From assembly GCA_023053575.1 (NCBI GenBank), contig JAKZAP010000014.1:10602001-10666000 (forward strand): DNA of 64,000 bases. The letters run 5' to 3'. Every line of letters begins with the position of its first letter. The stretch's first letter is position 1. The DNA is from Branchinecta lynchi. Its lineage: Eukaryota > Arthropoda > Branchiopoda > Anostraca > Branchinectidae. The notes under the pieces are model-generated. The model did not search any database and was not told where the DNA came from. It was given only the letters and a program-made list of their open reading frames with translations. The translations under genes and the position numbers were made by a program. This document shows, in pieces, positions 8,911-20,900 of the stretch.

Positions 8911-11900
8911 GTATTTTGGCTTTCTACTCTTTCTCTTATTCCTAATTTAAATATCTGAGCTTTTGCTCACGCTCTTTTTGGGATCCCAAACCCGTAAGTG
9001 GAGACATCGCAAAAGTTGTCCGTCCGTCTGTAAGCACGATAACTCTCGAAAGGAATGAGATATTTTGATGAAACTTGGTGTGGGGATTCGTTGGGTCAAG
9101 AGTAAGGACGAGTTCCTAGATGGGCTTTGTAGCCCTATATTTAGGGGTTGGGAAGGGGGTTTAAATTAAGGGGCAAGCAAAATATTTTTAAACAGCTGAT
9201 GAGACAGTCGATTATGGGGTAAGAAGACATGCTGAACAGGATGCTGAAAACCATTTTCTCGCCGGACGAGTAGTTCGCCCGGAATCCGGCCAGAACTGGA
9301 AAGTTGTTAAAAGTATTTGTAGTTGATTAGACATCCGATTTAGGTGTAAGACGAAATGCTGAATCCGTGAAAATACAGCTTTATGAAGCTGCAGAAATAG
9401 AGATTGAAGCTTTAAAAAAGTCCGCAGGTATTTTGGCTTTCTACTCTTTCTCTTATTCCTAAATTAAATATCTGAGCTTTTGCTCATGTTCTTTTTGGGA
9501 TCCCAAAACGTAAGTGGAGACATCGCATGACATCGCAAAAGTTGTCCGTCCGTCTGTAAGCACGATAACTCTCGAAGGGAATGAGATATTTTGATGAAAC
9601 TTGGTGTGGGGATTCGTTGGGTCAAGAGTAAGGACGAGTTCCTAGATGGGCTTTGTAGCCCATCTAGGACGGATGGACAGAATCGGGAAATTTGTTAAGA
9701 GTAAAAGTTGTATCTGAGGTTTATTAGAGGTTCGATGTTGATGTAAGAAGACATGCTGAAGTCTTTTTCGAGCTTTATTTGTTTTACCAGACAAGTAGTT
9801 CAACGGGAATCAGACCGAGACCGAAAATTTTATAAACGTAGAAGTTCATTCTTTGGTCGATTAGAGGTTCGCGTCGGTGATAAGGAACGCGGTGAACCCA
9901 TTTGCAAACTCTATTTTCTTATGACATATGATTCGACTGAAATGTGCAAAACCCGGAAATTTGGTAGACTCGAAAAGTATTTTTTTTTAAGTCGACCACT
10001 GAAATAGTTTATTGCAAAGGGGTAAGTCTCGAATTAACACAGAGAAGGTTAGTTCAACTGTCAGACTGCAGATCGAGAGGGTCTTGATTTGCCTGTCGAT
10101 GTCATCAGCTGTTAAAGATACGTTTTGCGAAGTCTTCGAGCTGTTAGGCTTCGATTGAAGAGCTGACATAAAATACATACTGAACATATGTGACCTTTAC
10201 TTCCCTGCCGGGAAAGAAGTTCGCCCAGGATACAGCTAGAACGGAGAATTTCGTCAAAGTAGAAATGAGATATAGATACATATATGCCGAATCCATATCT
10301 GATCTTGGTTTTCTCAGATGATTAACCGTTTTGCGCAGTTTGTCAATACAATCCTACTCCGGTATCATTTATTTATATTTGAAGCGTCTGATTACTGACA
10401 AACAGTGAAATGTTTAAGGTGTCTGGCGAAGACAGAATATCTACAAGACCCGATTGTATAACGGTGTATCGCATTGTTTAATAGTTTTAACTGGACCCCG
10501 CAAGTGAGAACCCCCTAGGCTCCTTTTATTGTTCACAGTTTGTACTGCAACTACTTTTGTGCTTTACCGGAATTGTGGTTCTACACAATAGTAGTCAGCA
10601 GTTTTCGTGTCTCTCACAATTGTTCAACAATTGTGGTGCCGAACTACAATTCTAAGATTAAGATATAAGCCAGGGTGTTCGCGCTAGTTGGGCAGTCTAA
10701 GTCGTAGTCTAAGTGGCAGTCCAAGTGTATATGGTGTTAGACCAAGTACGGTCGTTGGAATGGATTACCGGTCGTGTCTGGATCATAAAGTCCAATAAAT
10801 AAGTCCCATCGAAACCTTTGGTCTTATTTTCACAAGCTCTCTCTTTCTGACTTTCTTTATCTTATAGTTGGTGAGATCGTATATCCCAATGAGTATTCCA
10901 TGCAATTCAGAACTGTTGTAATGGTGCCTACAGCTGGAATAACTTCTGGACAGACGTTACAAGGGCCGGATACGCCTATTCCTATCGAAATCTCATATGC
11001 ATCTCCCGATATACCATCCGTTCGAGTATCTAAAGCTGTAGTTGTGAGTTCCATTTCCATCCTTTCCAGATTCCCACTTAGAAATATAGTGACTTCAACG
11101 TTACATGGGGCTCAAAGCTTCCAAGACTTTAGTAGGCTATCTTCTTTGAGCTACAGTAGAGTTATGTTAGTTTGAACAGTTACTTAAATGTGAACAGTGC
11201 AGTTTTGGGCTGAAGGGTAGAATGAAGATCCAATATACCTATTCAGGTGTTTTCAGAGGACTTTAATTACATACTTCGTCTAACTCATAGTTGACTTTAG
11301 TCACAGCAAGTGCACGAAAATGGCAAAGTCCAAAGTCAACAAACGTTCACATAAGCATACCTCTACTGTACTTGTTTTATGCTAATCAGGTGATTCATTC
11401 CTGTGATTTTCACCTGACGAGGACCCTTGCCAAGAAGTGCTGAAATATTGGTAGAATCAATTTCAGCTGACTTATTTAGAGGAGGAGGTTTTTGCCGCAA
11501 AAATGTTAAAATGAAATGTACATGCTGTCCTGACAGTCAAGAAGCATGTGTCCAAAAGTATTCTGACTATTGATTTTCTGGCTATTAACTTTGCTAACTC
11601 TACCTTTTTTCATTTTAAGTCAATCGTGGTAAGGTTAGAATGAAGGGATCTTGTTTGAAAAGAAATATATATTAATTAGAAATATTGAAGCAATATTTAG
11701 TTGTCCAGTATAAACCATTCAATTAGCTTCAATCTAGTATGTTTGTCATATTCGTTGGTTCCTTTTTAATCCCGATAGATTTATTCTGAAGGAAAGACTT
11801 CTCTCTAGTCTGAGGTTGGATACCCCTCCTATATTTAGCGCCGTCGACCTTGATTCGGATCAGCTTGGGCTGAAGGAATACTTATTCATTCTGTCGCTAC

Positions 11901-14900
11901 ACTAACTTCTGAAAACTGTGTCTTTTTCACCGTGCTTGACGTAAACTGAATTTGTAAAGTCAGAAGTTTATTTTGCAGCTTGAGCGGCTTAAGCCTGAAG
12001 AGGAGCCTTGCCAAAAAGGTCATAATTATAGCTCTAGTAAAATGTAGCTGACGTATCCGTTTTGCAGTGTCAGTTGTTTGCTTTTGAGGTGTGTTGATTG
12101 ATAATTGTGCCAAGGCCTAGCTGAAAGGCACACAAATTGCGGCATTTATGCGGACTTTAGGGGGTAGAATGTTTATTTGCAATCGAGTTTGATTATTAGG
12201 AGGGGCTGTTTCCGGTAGCAGTGACCGGTGTATGGGGTATGAGGCCATTAGCTTAATTTAGCTTATCTCTTTATTGTTTTTATAGGATAGGTTTTCCGTT
12301 TATAAAATTGAAAATGACAACTTTTTACTTTTGTATTTACTGCTTAATAAACTGCATGCTAGTCTTCTTACTTTATTTTTTATTTTCTTCATTGAAGTGG
12401 GATAAAAAAGAAAATGACTTGTCGCAGTGAAATTCTCAGTAGAAAACGACGGCGCGCATTTTTTTTATTTGATGCGACAGCCGCTTACAAGATGATCAAT
12501 AATTGGACAAAGCGCGTATGAGTCATTTTGAAAACACTACTTATGATGCGACTATTGTGTCGTGGCAAAGCTCTTTCTAGTAAAAGAAATAAAAAAAATA
12601 TACAACGTAACGATCAGTGAGTAACGAGGCGAGCGCGGAAGAAAACGGACTAAGCTACTCCGGCCTAAATAATCTTCTCCCTTAAAGGAACAGAAAACTT
12701 GACTCAAACTTGACTCAGGGAGCTAGCTGACATATCAAGAGTGTACCCTGAGTCGATATTGAGAGTAAGGAAAATTCTCGTTACGACCATTGCAATTCCC
12801 GGGCAGTTCCCGAGAATTCGACTTTTGAGTTAGTAAAAAAAAAAAAAAGCAAAAGGTTTGTGTGCCGGGAGCAGGAATCGAACGCACGACCTCTTGACTA
12901 TGACCGAAACACGGTCAAAGGTGAACTTTTACAGTGCATAAGTGCATAATTACAGTGCATAAGGGGCAAGGGCCTGCCAGCTAGCTTTGGGAACACTAAG
13001 GAGGGGGTTCGAGATAACAAAGAAGGAGGGTCCTGTCGACAATACGTGCCTGTATCTTTATCTAAGCCCCCCAGGTCCGTTTGATGGCCGAAAGTTGCGT
13101 AGTCAAGTTTTCTGTGCCTTTCATAGCAATTGGAATAGCAGAAACTTGGAAGTCCTGGGCAATACATGATAAGATGCTATACATGTTCTTTCTCTTTCAT
13201 TTTAGGGATCGGCACCTGTCAGGAGCAATGCTGCTGCGACGCGGAAAACTGGACCAAGGTCAGCTGTCTCAGCCCGGACGCCTGTGTTGCCTACTGTTAC
13301 GCGACCTCAGGTTAGTTTTTTCTGACTTGAGAGTTTAAGAATAAATCGTACTTCACAGGTACGATTACGTATCCAGAGGGGTGGGGGGCTAGGCGGTTCA
13401 CCCTCCCCCCCCAAAAAAAAACAAAAAAAAACTTACATTAATAATCTTTTTCTATATAGGCTTTAAGCTCTGATCTGTTCTTTTTGGTACTTTTTGGTCC
13501 GACCCCGCGGGCATTCCCCCCCCCCCCCCGAAATAAATTCCTGGATCCCGACCTGCTAGTGCCCACATAGTTCTGTTTTTGTGGTTTTTACGGAAAGTGT
13601 GGTAATTAGGTCGGATTAATGAATATGACATTACATTTTGGTAAGCTCCGTAGATAGAGAAATGGTAGATACGTATGGTAGATATGACATTACATTTTGG
13701 TAAGCTCCGTAGATAGAGAAATGGTATCACACTAGCTTCGTAAACTTTATAAGTTCTCTCATTACTAAAGAAATTAGAGATTATCCTTGGCTCCTTTCTA
13801 GGTGGTGATATAAGAAAATTGGCCTACGGCAAAAAAGTCAACTTTTAAAATAATACAGATATATTTTTTTCAGTGGCAATCGATAGACTCAAAATATATG
13901 TCATCCGTTTTTTGTTCAAAAATCCCTTCATGAGATATACCAGTTGGAAAGTTTCAAGGGGTTGAAAACTTCAGTAGTAAGGTAGGCTACACAATGAATC
14001 GAAAAAGAGGACGATCGCAATTTTGAGACATGTAGGGGGCTTGTAAGCAACATATGGCTGTTTGACCATAATCTTCTTCGGTGATGAGGGGGTTTGCAAC
14101 TTTTGCTAGTTAATGTACGTATCAATCCTATTGTATTGTTTCTGTTGTGTTCGATGATGATAACAATTTAGTACCATGGCTACAACGGGGAGAGGGACTT
14201 TTAAGTAAGAACCGGGTGCTAGAAGGATTCATGGGGGGCTTGAAACTTGTGCAAATTAGTGCACATTTTATTTGATCTCTATATATCTGAGGGTAAGAAA
14301 ATAAGTCTCCATGGTCTATCAGTGTAACTTAGAATTAAGTGCTTATGCAACGGATGCCAATGATAATGTAAAACAATGACGTAATTTGCAATAATTAATA
14401 GAGGCATCTATGGTATTTCGATCCTGAAAGGTTACGGATTACTTTATCACACCAACTGTATAGGTTATATAAGATAATGTTTAAAGTTTTTATTCTTCAC
14501 AGTATCTACGATTGAAAAGGATAAAGTTCAACTGTCTGCCTGTTGTGTCTGTTTTAGTCCCTTCTTTCGACATTCTGTTTTTTTTTAGGGATAGCTGAGG
14601 GATAGCCTTAGAGCACGTTACGGTTTCGCAGTGTTAAGATGATGAACGAGTAATAGGCAAGGTTTAATGAAGGCTTCTGGGGTGTAGGGTGAAGACATTC
14701 TGACACTGTAAGTGCCCACTAGCGCCAGGACCAATCAGGTAAAGAGACAAGGGCAAGTCTCAAGGAATTCTATAGCTCAGCCACAGTCCATCCAGAAATC
14801 CCTAATCAAGCTGGTTCACACATCCTAGCGAAGCTGGAATTCACATATCCAGTCAAGCCCTAGGCCTACTAGCCGAGATGGACCATAGCGTAGATCAATT

Positions 14901-17900
14901 TACTCGTATGGCAAATCATGTACAAGAGTGTGACACATAATATATAAGCAAGTATAAAGCAAACACCGAGTCCCTAACTAAATATATAAATTGATCCTTA
15001 CTATAAATACTAAAATAACAGACAGGCCTCGAACTTGGGATGAAAAGAGCTGGTTGTGGCTACGGACTCATTCCGTAGCCAAAATACTTAGAATGAAAAG
15101 GATCAAAGGCTGACCTTAGATTAGCGATCGGCTAACTGGAGCTAGGGGATACAGACCGAGTGACCTATTGTCACGATGCCGGGAAATTAATCATGGTGGT
15201 GAAAACCGAACAGATATATAGAAAAGTGGTGATAGAGGGAGGAAATAACAGGAGGACTATTGCAGAGAAAAGGGGTATGGGATGTCTCCATAACAGCGGG
15301 GTTGACAACTTCAGTGTTAGGGTACATACTCAAACGTAAAATAGGCGGGACCCAATTGTGAAACACATCAGGGGTTTGTAAGTGGTAATTGGCTGGTGGA
15401 CCATAATCATCTTCGGCGATGAGGGTTTTCTTGCTTTTCCTAGTTTGTGTGCCTATTTTCTTTTCGATGTTTTTGATGATAACAACAATTTGTCAATTGT
15501 TGTTTCCATGGATCGGAGAGATGGACTTGTAAGTAAGAACAGGTTGCTAAAGCATTATCACTTTCATGAGGTGCTAGAATGGTCTTTGGTGATCGTCCAT
15601 GACTGTAACCTAGAATTAAGTTTTTGCGCAACTGATATAAATGATAGTGTAAAACAGTGACATAGTTCCGCGATAATTAGTAGAGTGACATCTGTGGTAT
15701 TTTGATTCTGAAAAGTTACGGGTAGCTTTCTAATACCAACTACGTTTTATAAGACAATGTTCTAAGTTTTCACCAGTCACGGTGTCTGCGATTGAAAAGG
15801 ATAAAGTTCAACTGGCTGCAAGTCAATTTAGACCCTTCTTCTGATAAGAAACAGGACATTCAACCATGGACATTTAAGCGGCCTGATTTTTGTTTTAAAG
15901 ATAATTGACCCTTCTTGACAAGGGTCCTCTTCAGGCTATAGTTAAGAAAACGAATTTGCGATAAAAGAAATTAAATTTCTAGTAACTAAAGAGGTTCTAT
16001 TTATGAAGTTACTTTTTAGGAGTTGCTAGAGGTGGGAGCTAGTGCTGGGGTTTCATTTTGACCCGTCTGCTGTATTTGCTGCTTGATTGGTTCGTTTGAC
16101 GATTTGGTCGCTTAATGCCCTACAAACATGTGTCATGTCTAGACATTGTACCCGAAAGAAAGTGATAGACTAAATCTGTCGTGGCCGGAAAGGTGACCTG
16201 GCCCGTCGAGTGGTTAGAAGTCAATGTTCAGAGGTTTGTGATTTAGACGTACCTTTGTAATTTCAGCCAGTTACTCCGAGACCACCTGCACCTCCTCGCT
16301 CCACCATGATTAGCCATCAGACTCCCTCTCCCCGTCCAGCTGTGAGTGTTCGTGCTCACCTCCAAACCCCGCGTTCGACTCTCACCCCGATTCACCCCCC
16401 TACCACCACCAGGCTTGGCGCTCGTCCAACGCCCATTCCGGCCTCCGCCCCCGCTCCACCGCCCCCTGCAAGCAAGGGAGATGATGATGATGAGATTGAA
16501 ATTATAGGTACAAAGAAAGTCCCTGGAGGTGAGTTTTCAGTCGAGCGCCGAGGTTATGAGTTGGTCATAAATGTGAATGGTTCTTGCAGCTATGTGGGAA
16601 GTCATTAGCTGCGTTGTTCGTCACGGGAGTTCTCAATGGTGGTCTCCGGTTTTTCTTATAAGCCGTTTTTGCATCCACCGGTGACTTCTCACCAGTCTTA
16701 TAACCCGTTTTTGAACTAACCAGTGTCCGGTTTTATCTCACCAGTGCGGACTAACCAGAACCTGCTCGGTAGCCCGGCTTCAGCGAGGAGTTAGCCAGTT
16801 TTCATCAACTCACCGGTGAACCAAAAAAACGCGATTTAAGGGAAGAACGGACACTGGTGACTAAACACCAGAGACAGCCCGGAGTGCAACGAACGGTTGC
16901 CTTTCTGTTTTCGCATTAAACGTGCACGAAAACTACATGCAAACTAAACTCTGAATTCAAATTCAAATTACTTTATTCGAAAAACATGCGACTGACAGAG
17001 CCGATTATTAGTTTTGTTGTTGTAAAATAAACATGTACGTCGGTCGATGAGCCAAAGTTAACATACAGAAAAGTACAATAGTTAGCGTGTTTGCAGATAT
17101 CATGGTACCGGTATCTGTTACCACGGTAACTGGATCTGCTATTAGTCGTTTGTGCAGTAACTGTGGTATCTTATATACGGTTGCTCTGAAAAAACGACAA
17201 TAGCCAAAATTGCGCTTTCCTAACTCATCCCAAAAGAAAACCTGATATTCAGTCACATTACTAAGTGCCAAACTTCTTTCCCGCCAATTTGACAAAAATT
17301 GATGAAATTGAGATGACTTTTTCAGATACCACGATAACTGCAAAAACGCCTTTTGACCGTGGTATCAGATACCACGATAACTGCAAAAACGCAACTAATA
17401 TATACAATTGATAACTATTTTGCAGACTAAAAACTTTACCCGACATTAAACCACTTAACAAACGAGGGCATAAAACTAAGCTCATTATCGAGCATGTGAA
17501 GCAGTCACATTTGGAAGTTTCGGTACAGGCTCTGCAATGGACCTGCTTGGCATTACCCGAGACGGTTCATGTCGGGGGGGGGGGGGGGGAGGATATTTCA
17601 GTGAATAGGGCTCGACAGGATCCAAAAGATAGGTAGAGTTTTAAACGACGGGAGTGAAGGGTTTGAAGTTGAAACTGATTAAGGAGGGATGAGATTACTA
17701 GGAGGGCACGGTATTCCACCCTCTCAACCCGGTCAGACTGTTCCTTCGTTAGCTGAGAATGTCATAAAGGGCAGCAGTACTCAGGTGTGAAACGAATAAA
17801 AGAGAAATAAATGCGTAGGAGGTGTGGTGCAGGGCCTCGCTGTTAGTCCCCAGTTCAGCACTCTAACGGTCCATTCACAACGGGTTTTAGCTAATACTCG

Positions 17901-20900
17901 ATACCAGCCAGTTCCTGAGATGGCTCTGAGACCGAGAATTAGCTGGGTTTCTACCGTTTGCAATTGATCTTGGTGCCGGTTTCGGATACCAGCTAGTCTC
18001 GCACCCAAGTTGAAATCAGTTCAACTTTCGAGGGTACTAGCCAATCAGATTATTTTGGGGAATATTCTGATTGGCTATTTTCGAACCAAGCCCAATAGAT
18101 AAAATCACACCCACTCCTTGCTGTCTTGAAAACCGAAAGTGAATTTAGGTCATTGTTCTTCGGTCTGACGTGGTTCAGCGTTAGCCAATCGGAACATACC
18201 TGAGAATTCCCTTAAGTAATGGAAACCGAAACTTGCACCAGTATCGATTGCGAACGGCAGAAACCCAGCTAATTCTCGGTCTTAGAGCGATTTCCGGAAC
18301 TGGCTGGTACCGAGTATTAGTTAAAACCCGTTGTGAATGGACCTTTAAGTGGACTAGTTCCTGTTAGTCCCCTATTGTATTACAATCAACACTTGCATAG
18401 ACGTACAAAAAGTCGAGTGCATAAGGTAGTTACTTTCATTTTCCATTACTGATATATATGCAAAACCTCCATTACCTGCGGGAAGCAGATTGCAGATTTT
18501 TCCACTTATCAAACTGGGTCTATGTACTATGTCTGACACGAGCGCTGGGGCGAGGCATAGGGGGATTAATAGAAACTAGGCTGCTCGGATTGGAAGCGCT
18601 TTAGTGGAATATGGCGAATTAGCAAACAACGAAAAGATAATTTTATTTTCTCGCAATTCACTATTTACTAGTATTCGTTTTTATTCCCTTTTGCGGAGTA
18701 TAGTACATGGATTTGTTTCGCCTTTGTTCAGCCGGTGGTCATAGACCATTTAAGTTCCCGATACAGAACGCGGATGCCCAGATAATCCTAGGCAGATCTG
18801 TCGTAGATTTAGATAATAACGATAATAATTAATTTATAATCCGCGAGTGTAGCACAGGAAAAAAAAAAAAAAAAAAAAAACGCGAAGTACAGTTCATAGC
18901 ATTTTTTGTAGTTGAAGTCCCCTAAAGTACCTTCAGTTTAGAAACCGTAGTGAAGTGCCATGAAAAACTCGTAATGTTTGGAACTGAAATATTTTATACA
19001 CCAGCATACCTGATATCCTCCCCCACCCAGATTTTTGGCGGTTAGGGTAATGTCTGAGGGGTTCCGGCTAAAATTCCCCCGGACAACCCCCTTCCCCCCC
19101 CCGGTACCAAAACCTCCCGACCAAAATCCCCCCGGCACCGAAACCCCCCGTATAATAAAAATCAATCCCAAAAGAATCTCCTAAGTCCAAAATAATCCAT
19201 ACGCCACGGATAGTACAAGAGATTAGCCAAGTACCCAGATTAGCTCTTGTACCTACTGACGGATACATAAGAGTAGGATAAGATTTATGTTTAGAATAAC
19301 CGTGTGTCGTTTATTCGGCGTTTAGGCTTGGAATTGTGGGGGTGAAACACATTGAGAGCTAGAGTTTGTCCGGTAGCCTAAGTGTAAATTCTGCCAGAAA
19401 AGAGCAGATTTAACAAAATCCACTGATTTTCAGAGAAACCGACTATTTTGACGAAAAATCGACGAATTTTCAGAAAAACCGACGAATTTTCAGAAAAACC
19501 GACGAATTTTCAGAAAAACCGACTGTTTTCATGAAAAAAAATCAACTGTTTTGAAAGTTCACTTGTTTGTCGGCGCGAAGCGGCGGCAAACACAGAATAA
19601 ATAAAATTTTGTGTGCTTTTGTCAGGCGTCGGTCGACTCGTCGGCACATCAGGTTCTTTTTATACGCAAGAAATGAAATCCTGCAAATATTTGTCGGGCA
19701 AGACAATCAGTGGATTTTCTTATTCCTTTTCTAGCTTTTAGCTATTCGGATTAAACTTGATTGATTGATTGATTGATAACTGGAAGCATTATCCAGTAAC
19801 AAGTGTAAGAATAAGCTTTTGCGTTCACAAAGGGTATGTGTCTGTGAAGCAAAAAGTGCTGGCAGGATGTGTTCAATGCGTTAAGCGCAGGCAAAACTAA
19901 GATAAACAAGGGAGGGGAGTGTAAAGCGGAGGTGAAGGCTGATGGTGACAGAATAATTGCTGAAGTGAACGATCACACGCATTCACCTTAAGCTGTTGTC
20001 AGTGAGGTGTTAAAAGTGAAAGATCAAATCAAAACCCGTGCCATTCAGTGTAACGACCCCCCCCCCCCCCCGCCAAAAAATCCTTTCCCAATTCCTTCCC
20101 CTTCTTGGCGAGGAAGCTGCAGTTAGGTGCCGTTAGTTTTTGGGATCCCGAAACGTATGTGGGGGGATACCTATGAGCAAAAGTGTTCCGTCTGTCCGTC
20201 TGTTAGCACGATAACTCTCGAAAGGGTTGACATATTTTGTTCAAATTTTGCACGATTACTCTTTGGGTCGAAGTACAGGTTAAGTTCGAATGTTTTGTGA
20301 ATGTTAAATGTTTTGATTCGTATTAAATGTAAAGGATATATGGGGGTTTTGGTACCTTTTTTTTTTTTTAGCCTGGTTTTTTTTTAGCCGGGGGGGGGGG
20401 GGGCGGTTTTTGTTTTCGCCCGGGGGGTTCTCGTCTAGACCCAGTTCTGAGAGAGAGGTAGCCCAACCGACGCCCAAATCACAGCCAATCAAACGCGCAA
20501 CAACTCGTTAGTCTCGTTACCTGAGAAGTTTTGTTTCCGGCCTTCGTCAATCTTTTCTACTATAGCATCACTAATTGCGTATATATTTGGATGATTTGTG
20601 TTATGTTTCACAAGTTTTTAAGACATTTAAACTAGTGTTGCTATGTATATGTTAGTTTGATATTTTCAAATAATTGTTAATAAAGGCGATAGTTTTGCTA
20701 AATTAGACATGGACGACAACCACAAAATTGGCTTTATTATAACTGAAATAAAACATTAAACGGAAAATTGTACTTTTTAAAGTTTAACCGAACAGGTCCG
20801 AGACCCGACACTCCAGTTACACATTACTTATTAACTTGTAATAGGCCCGAAAACCCGATTAGACTTTGCTTGTCCATTATTCATAGACAATTGATTTCAT

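Larger units (their letters stand above)
13311..16266 (+). other. Intron 3, with tandem and direct duplications
   Basis: A unit of about 54 bp (ATGACATTACATTTTGG...) is tandemly duplicated at 13625-13730. Two diverged direct repeats lie at about 13930-14550 and 15295-15830. Both run from GGGGTTGA.AACTTCAG to GATTGAAAAGGATAAAGTTC. A partial Repeat C sequence (CCCTTCTTGACAAGGGTCCTC) lies near 15908. G and C homopolymers occur near 13405 and 13517. Confidence 0.6.

Noticed and set aside
9369..9427. Second copy of exon 1 end as a mutually exclusive exon
   Set aside because: No polypyrimidine tract or strong acceptor in front of it.
13206..13310. Cys-rich reading of exon 3 in another frame
   Set aside because: Exon 2 leaves in phase 0 and exon 4 enters in phase 0, so only the Ala/Arg/Pro frame is compatible.
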